NCBI RefSeq assembly: GCF_014647595.1 | Contig: NZ_BMPM01000013.1 | Span: 1 to 37,400 of the forward strand | DNA length: 37,400 bases | Reading direction: 5' to 3' | From: Paenarthrobacter histidinolovorans | GTDB taxonomy: Bacteria; Actinomycetota; Actinomycetes; Actinomycetales; Micrococcaceae | In this document: positions 19,014 through 27,669 of the stretch, piece after piece | How positions within the stretch are numbered: the first letter of the stretch is position 1 | How the letters are laid out: every line of letters begins with the position of its first letter | The notes under the pieces: model-generated | What the model was told of the DNA's origin: nothing | Database searches by the model: none | Seen by the model: the letters and a program-made list of their open reading frames with translations, nothing else | Position numbers and translations under genes: made by a program

Positions 19014-20213
19014 CTAGTTTGCCAGCGCCTGCTCCACGATGTACTCGGCGATCGCCATGGACGACGTAGCCCCGGGCGACGGTGCGTTCCGCACCAAAAC
19101 GGTGTCCCGGCGTCGTGCGATAACAAAGTCGTCCACCAGCGATCCGTCACCATTCATCGCCTGGGCGCGGACGCCACGGGTGCCGGGAAGAACGGTGGCG
19201 CCCTCCAGGGAAGGAACAAAGCGGACAGCTTCCCGGATGAATTTCTTGCGGCTCACCACAGTCTGGAATTCACGAACGGCCGACGGCACATTCTGCCGCG
19301 CAAAATTCCAAAAACCCGGGAACAGCGCATAATCCAGAACGTCCCCAATCTTGACGTCCTTCCAGCCATAGGATTCCCGGCCAAAGGAAATGAACGCGTT
19401 CGGTCCGAGCATCATTTCCCCGTCGATGCGTTTGGTCAGATGCACGCCCAGAAATGGATGCCGTGGGTCCGGGACGGGATAGATGAGGCCCTTCACCTGC
19501 CCGCGGGCCGCACGGTCCAACAGAAAGTATTGCCCGAAGAACGGCACGATCCTCGGGTTTGGAGGCTCACCCGCTGCTTTCGCCAGACGGTCCGATTGCA
19601 AGCCGGCGCAGGCGACCACCAAGTCAAAGTGTTCGCTGTCATTCTTCGTATGGACAACCACGCCACTCGCCTGCTGTTCCACCGACGTGACCTCCTGCCC
19701 AAGCCGGATGGTCCCTCCCGAGACCCGGACGTCGTCGGCCAGCGCTTCGGTGATGGCCGAATAGTCAACGATCGCCGTTTCCGGCGAGTGCAAAGCAGAA
19801 AGCCCGACGGCGTTCGGCTCCACCTCGCGTATCCGGTCACCGCTCAGCATCCGCGCTCCAGGAACCCCGTTGGCTATGGCGCGGACAAAGATGTTGTCCA
19901 GGCGTTGTTGTTCTTCGGTCGTCTGGGCAATGACCAACTTCCCGCAGGCTTCGTAAGGGAGGGCCTTTGCGGCGCAGAATTCCTGCAGGAGTTCAACGCC
20001 CCTGCGGCATAGCCTTGCCTTTAGGCCGCCGGGTTCGTAATACAACCCCGCGTGGACCACTCCTGAGTTGTGGCCTGTTTGATGGGCGGCGAGACGGGCT
20101 TCCTTTTCATAGATGGTGACCTGGACGCCGTCGAGCTTGTTGGAAAGCTCGCGCGCAACCGCGACGCCGATGATCCCGCCACCAACCACGGCGCAGCGTT
20201 TGATGGTCCTCAT
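19014..20213 (-). CDS. lhgO: L-2-hydroxyglutarate oxidase/dehydrogenase
   Basis: FAD enzyme oxidising L-2-hydroxyglutarate to 2-oxoglutarate. 399 residues from ATG 20213, which has GAGGAG 8 bases upstream; a GTG three codons earlier overlaps that site. The FAD loop CAVVGGGIIGVAVARELS is at 7-24, HQTGHNSGVVHAGLYYEPGG is the family's conserved FAD-contact segment, and RGVRAQAM with APSPGATSSMAIAEYI closes the C-terminus. In Pseudomonas and E. coli the partner CsiD makes the substrate from glutarate; no csiD or lysine catabolic gene lies here, so metabolite repair is a plausible role. Confidence 0.9.
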   Translation of the reverse strand: MRTIKRCAVVGGGIIGVAVARELSNKLDGVQVTIYEKEARLAAHQTGHNSGVVHAGLYYEPGGLKARLCRRGVELLQEFCAAKALPYEACGKLVIAQTTEEQQRLDNIFVRAIANGVPGARMLSGDRIREVEPNAVGLSALHSPETAIVDYSAITEALADDVRVSGGTIRLGQEVTSVEQQASGVVVHTKNDSEHFDLVVACAGLQSDRLAKAAGEPPNPRIVPFFGQYFLLDRAARGQVKGLIYPVPDPRHPFLGVHLTKRIDGEMMLGPNAFISFGRESYGWKDVKIGDVLDYALFPGFWNFARQNVPSAVREFQTVVSRKKFIREAVRFVPSLEGATVLPGTRGVRAQAMNGDGSLVDDFVIARRRDTVLVRNAPSPGATSSMAIAEYIVEQALAN

Positions 20214-20315
20214 GGCTGGCACTCCTCGTCATCGGGGTTGGTCCGCGTCAAGGACAGCATTTCACGGAGTGGTCGCGTGGTTGAGAATGACTCTCTGTCA
20301 AGCTGTTCACAGTAC

Positions 20316-20348
20316 GATGCCGGATCCAGCAGTGCTGGATCCGGCATC
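20316..20348. terminator. Terminator hairpin after the Cys-rich secreted protein gene
   Basis: GATGCCGGATCCAGC and its exact reverse complement form a 15-bp stem around a 3-base loop. It lies 39 bp past the stop of the secreted-protein gene on the minus strand. Confidence 0.78.
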
Positions 20349-20386
20349 TCTTCACATCGCGGTCCAGGTTATCGATTGCCCATTAA

Positions 20387-21313
20387 CTACCGGCAGTGTT
20401 CCTCGCCGTGGATGAAGGCGTTCCAGCTAACAATCGGAGGGACTCCGTAGGCGACCAGACCAACGCATTGGTTCTGCCTCTGAGCGTTCACTGCCATGTC
20501 AACTACATGGCCCGCGGCAATGCCACAGATAAATGCCACTTCTACAGGGGCCTTCGCACAAGCGCCAGTGACAACGCCTACTCCGGTAGCAGGAAAATTA
20601 GCGATATTGTTCGTCTCGCTCCTGTTTAAGTACATCGAACACCATCCGACGCCGCACCCGAATGAGGGATCAGCCACCACTGGGTACTGAGCGCCTCGAT
20701 GATCCACGGATTGTGTGATGACGTTGCCCTCAACTGCGTAGCTCGTGGGCAGATTTTTCCCCGATGCGTCTTTGGCCCAAGGCTTCAGCACTGAATTGAT
20801 GATGGTTCCGTCAGCACCCAGGACATGGATGGAGCCGTCGGGCTGAAGATCCAGTGAGACTGCCCCACGGACATCCCCAACGGAAAACTTGAAGCTGGAC
20901 GGCGCCGATGAATCCTTAATGGACACGAAACCCGCGTTGCTCCCATCGGAATTCCTGCCTATGACGTAGCCATGGTTGCCGGCTGAATAGACGGTGACTG
21001 GAAGTCCATTTGATTCCCGAACGACAGGGCCCTCTGTAGCGTCCGAAATTGGCGTGACGGCAAGTTCTCGCCCGGCATTCAATGAACCGGGGTTTACCTG
21101 CACCGATAATGACTTCGTTGTGCCCGCTTGGTCGGCGACCGAAGCCAGATTTCCGAGTTGCTGTACGGACGCCAGCGGATCCCAGGATTCCCTTTGGGAA
21201 ACCACAGAGGCCGTTTCTTGCGAGGATACGGCCGCGACGGCTGGCGTAGCCACCGCCGTGGATCCGAGCAGCACAAACATTGCGATACTGCTGACTACTG
21301 TTCTGCTTTTCAA
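20387..21313 (-). CDS. Secreted protein with Cys-rich C-terminal domain
   Basis: I place the start at TTG 21313, with GGGGGA 6 bases upstream, giving 308 residues and a clear signal peptide (LKSRTVVSSIAMFVLLGSTA, cut about AVA-AVS). Longer in-frame starts would add about 85 residues including low-quality sequence. Residues 28-209 have no cysteine and look beta-rich (DLQPDGSIHVLGADGTIINS, VEGNVITQSVDHRG). A YPVVADP motif (210-216) then marks a switch to a 92-residue tail that holds all six cysteines (220, 225, 252, 263, 283, 307). Composition is less G+C-rich than its neighbours. I do not recognise a function. The layout resembles an exported pro-region plus a disulfide-bonded effector or peptide, which is inference. 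Confidence 0.72.
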   Translation of the reverse strand: MKSRTVVSSIAMFVLLGSTAVATPAVAAVSSQETASVVSQRESWDPLASVQQLGNLASVADQAGTTKSLSVQVNPGSLNAGRELAVTPISDATEGPVVRESNGLPVTVYSAGNHGYVIGRNSDGSNAGFVSIKDSSAPSSFKFSVGDVRGAVSLDLQPDGSIHVLGADGTIINSVLKPWAKDASGKNLPTSYAVEGNVITQSVDHRGAQYPVVADPSFGCGVGWCSMYLNRSETNNIANFPATGVGVVTGACAKAPVEVAFICGIAAGHVVDMAVNAQRQNQCVGLVAYGVPPIVSWNAFIHGEEHCR

Positions 21314-21416
21314 GAAAGTTCCCCCAATCGTTTTGCAGCGGGAAGCTTCCCGCTCGAACGGGTGCCAGTATTCAGACTCCGCTGATGTCATGCAAGTCAT
21401 ACGGGTTTGCGGCACG

Positions 21417-21451
21417 AAAAAGGGGCGGCACACTGGGTGCCGCCCCTTTTT
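21417..21451. terminator. Bidirectional intrinsic terminator of the DUF805 gene
   Basis: AAAAAGGGGCGGCAC and GTGCCGCCCCTTTTT form a 15-bp stem with a 5-base loop and T-tracts on both strands. It lies 18 bp beyond the DUF805 stop. Confidence 0.9.
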
Positions 21452-21468
21452 GCGTGGTGCGTGGGTTA

Positions 21469-21936
21469 CTACGCCGTCGGCTGGTCGAAACGCTGGCCTG
21501 CCGGGTTGGACGGCAGGAGGGCGAAGACGATGGCAACAACAGGAATGACAACCAGCAGTGCAAGCCATCCACTGAGGTTGGCGTCATGAAGACGACGGAC
21601 AATCAAGGCAATGCTTGGGACCAACGTCGCAAGGCCCCAGACGACTGCAAGGACAAGGCCCACGACATAGACCGGGCCAAGAACCGGCGTTCCGGCGGAA
21701 TCGATAGAGAGGCCTGAGGTCATGAGGATATTGAGCACGATCAGGACAATCGCGTTCACCAAGGTCCACCACCAGTATTCACTGCGGCTGGCGCGGCCCG
21801 AGAACGCGGTGTACTTCTTGAAGAAACGCTTGACGGCTGCACCGATCGGAGCGCCATAGTAGGGCGCCCACAGCGGCGGCTCGCCGGCCTGCGCAGCGTA
21901 GGGCTGGGTCTGTTGCGGTTGTTGCGGGTAGCTCAT
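21469..21936 (-). CDS. DUF805 membrane protein
   Basis: 155 residues from ATG 21936, preceded by GGGGGAT. A Gln/Pro/Tyr-rich cytoplasmic N-terminus (MSYPQQPQQTQPYAAQ) leads into the DUF805 core: FFKKYTAFSGRASRSEYWWW, then several membrane helices, and the conserved LIVRRLHDANLSGWLALL near the C-terminus. DUF805 proteins are inner-membrane proteins of unknown function. The long upstream in-frame extension has no domain sequence and runs through an A/T-rich promoter-like stretch. Confidence 0.88.
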   Translation of the reverse strand: MSYPQQPQQTQPYAAQAGEPPLWAPYYGAPIGAAVKRFFKKYTAFSGRASRSEYWWWTLVNAIVLIVLNILMTSGLSIDSAGTPVLGPVYVVGLVLAVVWGLATLVPSIALIVRRLHDANLSGWLALLVVIPVVAIVFALLPSNPAGQRFDQPTA

Positions 21937-22120
21937 TGGAATATCCCCCGGGGTTCGTTGTAATGAATGCGTACTCAGAGACGAGTCGACCCAATCGTAA
22001 TGCCCCGGAAGCCATTTAGGCAGTTCGATGGACAAAGTTAACCGGGATTTAGCACATTGACGGATTATGTCGCCTTTCGAGCCGTTTAAGGCCGCGGGAC
22101 GTGAGTGAGCGTCGGCAGGG

Positions 22121-23671
22121 TTATTGTGCGTAGTGCTTGCGGAGATCCGTCTTCCTGATCTTCCCGCTAGCCGTGCGTGGCATCTCCTCAACGAACACCA
22201 CGGACTTGGGAATCTTGTACCGGGCAAGGCGGCCTTCCAGATGCGAGCGCAACTGTTCCTCGCTCAGGACAGAGCCCTCCCGCAACGTGACGATTGCGCG
22301 GGGCACTTCACCCCATTTCCCGTCGGCCACTCCGATGACGGCCACGCTCCCCACGGCGGGCAGTTCTGCGATGGCTGCTTCCACTTCGGCGGGGTAAATA
22401 TTCTCCCCGCCGGAAATGATCATGTCCTTGAGCCGGTCCGAGACGAACAAGAAGCCTTCCCCGTCCTGATAGCCCATGTCTCCGGAACGGAACCAGGATG
22501 AGTCCGCGAAACTCTCCACGGTTGCCTCGGGACGGTTCCAATATTCCTTGATGACGTTCGGCCCGGAGATCTGGATCTCACCCACCTCGCCCGCGCCCAC
22601 GACGCTCCCCAACGGGTCAACGATCCGCACGTCCGTGAAGAAGTGCGGCAAACCGGCTGATCCGGCCTTCTGCTTGGACGCGGAGACCGGCAGCATGGTG
22701 GCTCCTGGCGCGGTTTCGGTCATGCCATAACAGCTCGTAAACCCGATCCCGCGCTCCTCATAGGCATCCAGCACCCGTTGCGGAACTGCAGACCCTCCGC
22801 AGGTGAGCTTGTCCAAGGAACTGAGATCCGCCGTCGACCATCCAGGGTGGTCGCAGAGCATCTGGAAGGTGGTGGGGACGCCGTTAAGGGTGGTGACCCG
22901 GTGCCGGCCCACCAATTCCAGGACCCGACCGGCGTCGAACTTGGATTCGAGCACCACCGTGGCGCCCTTGAGCAGCATCGGCAGCAGGCCCATGTCCAAG
23001 GAGGCGACATGGAAGAGCGGCGAGATCATGAGCGCTATGTCATTCCGGCCCAGGTCCATGTCCACCACGGTGTTGACGCAGTTCCAGGTGATGTTGCCGT
23101 GCGTGAGCAGCGCCCCCTTCGGCTTGCCCGTGGTGCCGGAGGTGTAGAGGATCATGGCGGCGTCGTCCAGGACCACTGCGACATCCATCGCTGTACCGTC
23201 CGCGGCGCCGATCACGTCCTCGTAATGTTCGACGCCGGATGGCGGCGTAACAGCGGCGGTGTCCGGGCCGCCGTCGGGAGCCACCACAAGCCGGTGGGTG
23301 ACGGCGGTGTCGATTACGGCGGCGGCCGCGACACCGTCCAGGGCGGCGGCATTGATGAGGATGCGGGCACCCGAATCCTGTAGCTGGAACTGCAGTTCAG
23401 GTGCCGCCAGGCGCGTATTCAGCGGCACGAAGATGGCACCGACCACGCCACAGGCAAAGAATGTTTCCACAAAGGAGGGGTGGTTCTCGCCCAGGTAGGC
23501 CACACGGTCCCCTTTGGCTACTCCCCTGTCCTTGAGGGCATTGGCCAGGTGATCGGCCCGGTCAGCCAGTTCGAGGTAGCTGAGCTTCCGGTCACCGGAA
23601 ACAAGTGCCGTTGCGTTTCCGGACTTGCTGCGGCGACGGTGCAGCCAGGATCCAACTCCGTTGTTGTCCAT
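22121..23671 (-). CDS. couL: p-Hydroxycinnamoyl-CoA ligase (CouL-like)
   Basis: ATP-dependent acid-CoA ligase, 516 residues. The AMP-forming motif YTSGTTGKPKG is at 176-186, with CYGMTETAPG, the SGDMGYQDGEGFLFVSDRLK hinge region and the C-terminal lysine motif PRTASGKIRK all present. AGGAG lies 8 bases before the ATG. Sequence alone gives only a fatty/aromatic acyl-CoA ligase. The CouL assignment rests on position: last gene of an operon whose other members match couNOM and couHT of Rhodococcus jostii RHA1, where CouL activates p-coumarate, caffeate and ferulate. Confidence 0.78.
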   Translation of the reverse strand: MDNNGVGSWLHRRRSKSGNATALVSGDRKLSYLELADRADHLANALKDRGVAKGDRVAYLGENHPSFVETFFACGVVGAIFVPLNTRLAAPELQFQLQDSGARILINAAALDGVAAAAVIDTAVTHRLVVAPDGGPDTAAVTPPSGVEHYEDVIGAADGTAMDVAVVLDDAAMILYTSGTTGKPKGALLTHGNITWNCVNTVVDMDLGRNDIALMISPLFHVASLDMGLLPMLLKGATVVLESKFDAGRVLELVGRHRVTTLNGVPTTFQMLCDHPGWSTADLSSLDKLTCGGSAVPQRVLDAYEERGIGFTSCYGMTETAPGATMLPVSASKQKAGSAGLPHFFTDVRIVDPLGSVVGAGEVGEIQISGPNVIKEYWNRPEATVESFADSSWFRSGDMGYQDGEGFLFVSDRLKDMIISGGENIYPAEVEAAIAELPAVGSVAVIGVADGKWGEVPRAIVTLREGSVLSEEQLRSHLEGRLARYKIPKSVVFVEEMPRTASGKIRKTDLRKHYAQ

Positions 23672-23682
23672 TGTGCGTACTC

Positions 23683-25008
23683 CTAACTGACCGTGGAGAG
23701 GTCGTTGTTCTTAGACTCCCGCGTCAGCAGGATGAAGACAATTGACACCAGCGACATGATGGACAGGAACACCACGACGGGGACGATGCTCTGGCCCGCA
23801 TCCTTGTAGAGCCCGGCTACGATTCCGGGAGTGAAACCCGCCCCGATCAAGGTAGCCAGCTGATACCCGACAGCAGCACCTGTGTAGCGGTTGGTGGTGC
23901 CGAACTGTTCTGAAACGAACGCTGCAAGCGGTCCATAGAGGGAAGAGTGCAGAACGAGCGCCACCGTGAAAGCCAGGAAGATCAGGGCGATGTTGCCGGA
24001 GCTGAGCATCCCGAACATGGGAAACAGGTACAGGATGAACAGGGCCAAGCCGGTGACCATCACGGGACGTCGGCCGAAGCGGTCTGACAAGCGGCCGCCC
24101 AGGAGGACGAACAGGATGGAAATTGCCGAAGCTCCCGCGAAGGCATAGAGCACGCCCTGCTGCGGCGCACCCCTGGAAACCGCGTAAGTGACGGAGAACG
24201 TGGGAAGCACTACCTGAAGGCCGAAGCCGGCAGCACCGGCAAACATGATCATGATCAGAGCCTTGGGACGCTTCAGGACCTCCAGCAGCGGGATCTTGCG
24301 CTTGGTCCCTTGGGCGCTTTCCTTGGCCACGGCTTCGGCGAAGATCGGGCTTTCGGAAACGCGCAACCGCACGAACATGCCCACGATCAGCAGGACAAAG
24401 GAAAGCAGGAACGGGACCCGCCAGCCCCACGCCAGGAAGGCGTCCTGCGGGAGGGCAGAGAAAATGCCCATGACAACAGTGCCGAGCACGGCCCCTGTGG
24501 GCGCACCGGCGTTCACGAACGAAGCCGCGAAACCGCGCCGTTTCGGATCCGAATGTTCCAACGCCATCAGCGCTGCGCCACCCCATTCACCGCCGACGGC
24601 GATGCCCTGGCACACGCGCAGGAGCACCAGCAGCACAGCTCCCCAAGGACCGATCACGCTGGATCCCGGGATCAGGCCGATGAGGGTGGACGCGACGCCC
24701 ATCATGGCCATGGAGACGATCAACATTCCCTTCCGGCCAATCCTGTCGCCGAAATGGCCGAAGATAATGCCGCCCAACGGCCGTGCAACGTAACCGGCAG
24801 CAAACGTTGCGTAGGCCGCTACGACGCCCACCCATTCGTCCGTTCCGGCGAAGAACACCTTGGGGAAGGCAACCGCTGCCGCCGTCGCGTACAGCAGGAA
24901 GTCGTAGAACTCGATGGTGCTGCCCAGATAGCTGGACAGGATGACCGTACGCGCTTCTTTGCGCTTTGCGGCCGTGCTCGACTGTGCGAGTGCAGTGTGT
25001 CCTGACAT
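23683..25008 (-). CDS. couT: MHS-family MFS importer (CouT-like)
   Basis: Proton symporter of the inner membrane, 441 residues and about 12 helices. Features of the metabolite:H+ symporter family: SYLGSTIEFYDFLLYATAAA in helix 1, FGHFGDRIGRKGML (motif A) and RVCQGIAVGGEWGGAALMALEH. Members import small carboxylates and aromatic acids such as benzoate, shikimate or phthalate. Eleven bases separate it from the ligase, and it follows the MaoC gene, matching the couHTL order of Rhodococcus. p-Hydroxycinnamates are therefore the likely cargo; this is inferred from context. Confidence 0.8.
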   Translation of the reverse strand: MSGHTALAQSSTAAKRKEARTVILSSYLGSTIEFYDFLLYATAAAVAFPKVFFAGTDEWVGVVAAYATFAAGYVARPLGGIIFGHFGDRIGRKGMLIVSMAMMGVASTLIGLIPGSSVIGPWGAVLLVLLRVCQGIAVGGEWGGAALMALEHSDPKRRGFAASFVNAGAPTGAVLGTVVMGIFSALPQDAFLAWGWRVPFLLSFVLLIVGMFVRLRVSESPIFAEAVAKESAQGTKRKIPLLEVLKRPKALIMIMFAGAAGFGLQVVLPTFSVTYAVSRGAPQQGVLYAFAGASAISILFVLLGGRLSDRFGRRPVMVTGLALFILYLFPMFGMLSSGNIALIFLAFTVALVLHSSLYGPLAAFVSEQFGTTNRYTGAAVGYQLATLIGAGFTPGIVAGLYKDAGQSIVPVVVFLSIMSLVSIVFILLTRESKNNDLSTVS

Positions 25009-25068
25009 GGCTGTTCCTTGGAAGAGGAGGGAAGGTGCTGGAAATGGGGTTGTATTTGGAGAAGCGGC

Positions 25069-25524
25069 TTACTTGTAGAAACGGGCCAGGAATTCGGCCA
25101 CGACGGCCGGGCGTTCCTGGCCTTCGATTTCGATGGTGGCGTTGACCTTGATCTGGGCACCGCCCTTGACCTCGGTCACTTCGGCGATGCTGCCGTTCAT
25201 GCGGACTTTGGAGCCGACCTTGACCGGTGACGTGAAGCGGACTTTGTCCAGCCCGTAGTTCACCTTGGTGGTGACGCCGTCGACGTCGAACAGCTCGCCC
25301 CAGAACGGGATGATCAGGGAAAGGGTGAGGAAGCCGTGGGCAATCGGGGCACCGAAGGGACCATCCTTGGCGCGTTCGGGATCAACGTGGATCCACTGCT
25401 GATCGTCCGTGGCGTCTGCGAACAGGTTGATCTGCTGCTGGGTGATCTCCCGGTAATCGGTGGTGCCCAGGTCCTTGCCGGACATGGTGAGCAGGGTGTC
25501 GAAATCGACGACGAGATTGGGCAT
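25069..25524 (-). CDS. couH: MaoC-like enoyl-CoA hydratase (CouH-like)
   Basis: 151 residues from the second of two adjacent ATGs (25524), which has AGGAGG at better spacing. Hot-dog fold hydratase: FADATDDQQWIHVDPERA and GAPIAHGFLTLSLI carry the Asp and His of the (R)-hydratase catalytic motif. In the operon it would add water across the side-chain double bond of p-coumaroyl-CoA. The letter H is assigned by position ahead of couT and couL; I cannot check it against the RHA1 protein. Confidence 0.72.
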   Translation of the reverse strand: MPNLVVDFDTLLTMSGKDLGTTDYREITQQQINLFADATDDQQWIHVDPERAKDGPFGAPIAHGFLTLSLIIPFWGELFDVDGVTTKVNYGLDKVRFTSPVKVGSKVRMNGSIAEVTEVKGGAQIKVNATIEIEGQERPAVVAEFLARFYK

Positions 25525-25558
25525 CATTGCCTCCTGGTTGTTGTGTTTTGAGCGTTGT

Positions 25559-26776
25559 TCAGTGGGTGAAAGCACTCTCGCCCGTGAGGGCGCGTCCGAC
25601 GATCAGTGCATTGATTTCGTGGGTGCCTTCGTACGAATAGACAGCCTCCGCGTCGGCGTGGAAACGCGCGACGTCGGCGGCGAGCGTGATGCCGTTGCCG
25701 CCCACCACTTCACGGGCCAAGGCGACGGTTTCGCGCATCATGAGGGACGTCTGCATCTTGGCCAGGGCGGAGTCCTGGTCCCGGTAGATGCCTTTGGCCT
25801 GCTGTTCGCTCAGGCGCGTCACCAGGGAGAGTGACGCGGTGGTATTACCGAGCATTCGCGCCAGCTTCTCCTGTACCAGTTGGAAGGAACCAAGCGGGCG
25901 GCCAAATTGCTGGCGTTCGCGGACATATGCCAAAGCGGCTTCGAAGGCACCTGCCTGGACACCGGCGGCGATCCAGGCGACATCCGAACGCATGGCCCTT
26001 AGCATTGCCGCCACGTCCTTGAACGAATTCACCTCCTGCAGGCGCATGGATTCCGGCACCCGCACGCCGCTCAGCGTGATGTGGGCGTTCTGCATCATCC
26101 GCAGCGAAGCCTTGCCATGGATCTTCTCCAGGCTGACCCCGGACGCAGTGCGGTCCACCAGGAAGGCTTTGACTTGTCCGTCGGCGACGTCACGGGCGAA
26201 GACGCACAGCACGTCCGCAGTGGAGGCTCCCCCGATCCACCGCTTGGCGCCATCAAGAACCCAAGTGCCGCCGTCGGCTGTTGTTCCTGGTTCGAAGCGG
26301 GCGGTAGTTGCCAAGCCGCCGGCGATGTCCGATCCGTGCTCGGGCTCGGTCAGCGAAAAGACGCCCTTGAGCGAGAAGTCCACGACGCCCGGCATCCACT
26401 CTTCTTGCTGCTCAGCTGAAGCCCCCACCCGGATTGCCGTCCGGAACAAGCCGGCTTGTGCCGTGTACCAGGTGGCCAGGGAGGCATCGGTCCGGGCGAG
26501 CTCGAATATCCGGAATCCGTGGAAGATTCCCCGCGCCGCTTCTTCGAATGGCTCCATCAGGTCAAGGTCGATCAGAGGCTGCGCCAATTGCTCCGGGAAC
26601 TCCCCCCGTTCCCAGTACCCGGCGAGCAAAGGTTTCGCGTCGGCGTCCAGGAACTCCCTCAGACGGGCCAGCACTGTGCGTTCGTCACAAGTGAGGAGAG
26701 CTTCGGCGTCGTACCAATCAGCCGTTCCGTAAAGCCGGGCACCCAGGCCAGCTTCCGTCGTCGTGCTTGTGAGCAT
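25559..26776 (-). CDS. couM: Acyl-CoA dehydrogenase (CouM-like)
   Basis: FAD acyl-CoA dehydrogenase, 405 residues, similar in motif to the glutaryl-CoA dehydrogenase branch: FSLTEPEHGSDIAGGLATTA and the C-terminal YEGTHEINALIVGRALTG, with Glu383 in the position of the catalytic base. The ATG follows the amidohydrolase stop by one base. Cinnamates already carry the alpha-beta double bond, so this enzyme may allow saturated phenylpropanoates (dihydro-p-coumarate) to enter the same route. Symbol assigned by gene order with CouN and CouO. Confidence 0.72.
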   Translation of the reverse strand: MLTSTTTEAGLGARLYGTADWYDAEALLTCDERTVLARLREFLDADAKPLLAGYWERGEFPEQLAQPLIDLDLMEPFEEAARGIFHGFRIFELARTDASLATWYTAQAGLFRTAIRVGASAEQQEEWMPGVVDFSLKGVFSLTEPEHGSDIAGGLATTARFEPGTTADGGTWVLDGAKRWIGGASTADVLCVFARDVADGQVKAFLVDRTASGVSLEKIHGKASLRMMQNAHITLSGVRVPESMRLQEVNSFKDVAAMLRAMRSDVAWIAAGVQAGAFEAALAYVRERQQFGRPLGSFQLVQEKLARMLGNTTASLSLVTRLSEQQAKGIYRDQDSALAKMQTSLMMRETVALAREVVGGNGITLAADVARFHADAEAVYSYEGTHEINALIVGRALTGESAFTH

Positions 26777-26777
26777 C

Positions 26778-27668
26778 TCAGCCGCCCAACCCCAGCAGCC
26801 GAACCGCGTTGTCCTTGAGAATCTTCGGCCGGACTTCGTCCTTCAATGGCAGGTCGGCAAACGCGCCCAGCCACTTCTGCGGGGTGATCAGCGGGAAGTC
26901 CGTGCCGAACAGGACCTTGTCCTGCAGCACCGAGTTCGACGCCTTCACCAGGGATTCCGGGAAGTACTTCGGCGACCAGCCGGAGAGGTCAATGAAAACG
27001 TTGGACTTGTGTGTCGCGATCGAATTCGCTTCCTCCTGCCACGGCACCGAGGGGTGGGCCATGATGATCTGCAGGCCCGGGAAATCAGCGGCAACGGCGT
27101 CGAGCAGGAGCGGGTTTGAGTACGCGAGCTTGATGCCGTAGCCACCGGGAAGCCCTGCACCCATGCCGTTCTGGCCGGTGTGGAAAATGCACGGCAGACC
27201 CAGTTCCTGCAGCGTTTCCCAGAGCGGGTAGAACTGCTCGTTGGACGGGTCAAAGCCCTGGAGCGAAGGGTGGAACTTGAATCCCCGCGCGCCGAGCTCA
27301 ACGGCCTGGTGCTTGGCCCCGGCGATCGCATCCTCTCCCGTCCGCGGATCGACGCTGCCAAACGGAATCAGGACGTCGTTGTTCCGCGCGGCTCCGGCGA
27401 TCAGTTCCGGGATGCTGTTGGGTTCGTGCTTCAGTTGCGTCCGCGCGTCGACGGTAAATACGACGGCGGCCATGTTCAGTTCGCGATAAACCTCGGCGAT
27501 CCTGTCCAGCGACGGGGTTCGGTCCTCGGCCTTGAAGTACTTCGCCGAGGCTTCCGTCAGGGCGTCCGGGAGCGAGCCGTGGCCGCAGCTGTCCACTTCG
27601 AGGTGGACGTGCATATCGATCGCCTCCAGGTTGGAGGCGTCGATGCCGGATTCGTAACGGTCAGCCAT
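26778..27668 (-). CDS. couO: Amidohydrolase, CouO-like beta-ketoacyl-CoA hydrolase
   Basis: Metal-dependent hydrolase of the amidohydrolase_2 family, 296 residues from ATG 27668, one base after the SDR stop. Metal and active-site positions: His20 and His22 (IDMHVHLE), His163 (IFHTGQNG), His205 (IMAHPSVPW) and Asp257 (LFGTDFPL). In R. jostii RHA1 CouO, Asp257 is the reported metal ligand whose mutation abolishes function; here it falls at the identical residue number. CouO replaces thiolase and thioesterase by splitting the aryl beta-ketopropionyl intermediate to the benzoate. This is the strongest single marker for the pathway. Confidence 0.82.
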   Translation of the reverse strand: MADRYESGIDASNLEAIDMHVHLEVDSCGHGSLPDALTEASAKYFKAEDRTPSLDRIAEVYRELNMAAVVFTVDARTQLKHEPNSIPELIAGAARNNDVLIPFGSVDPRTGEDAIAGAKHQAVELGARGFKFHPSLQGFDPSNEQFYPLWETLQELGLPCIFHTGQNGMGAGLPGGYGIKLAYSNPLLLDAVAADFPGLQIIMAHPSVPWQEEANSIATHKSNVFIDLSGWSPKYFPESLVKASNSVLQDKVLFGTDFPLITPQKWLGAFADLPLKDEVRPKILKDNAVRLLGLGG

Positions 27669-27669
27669 G

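Noticed and set aside
21314..21568. 85-codon extension of the secreted protein
   Set aside because: It would bury the signal peptide, include the DUF805 terminator, and overlap the 3' end of the DUF805 gene.
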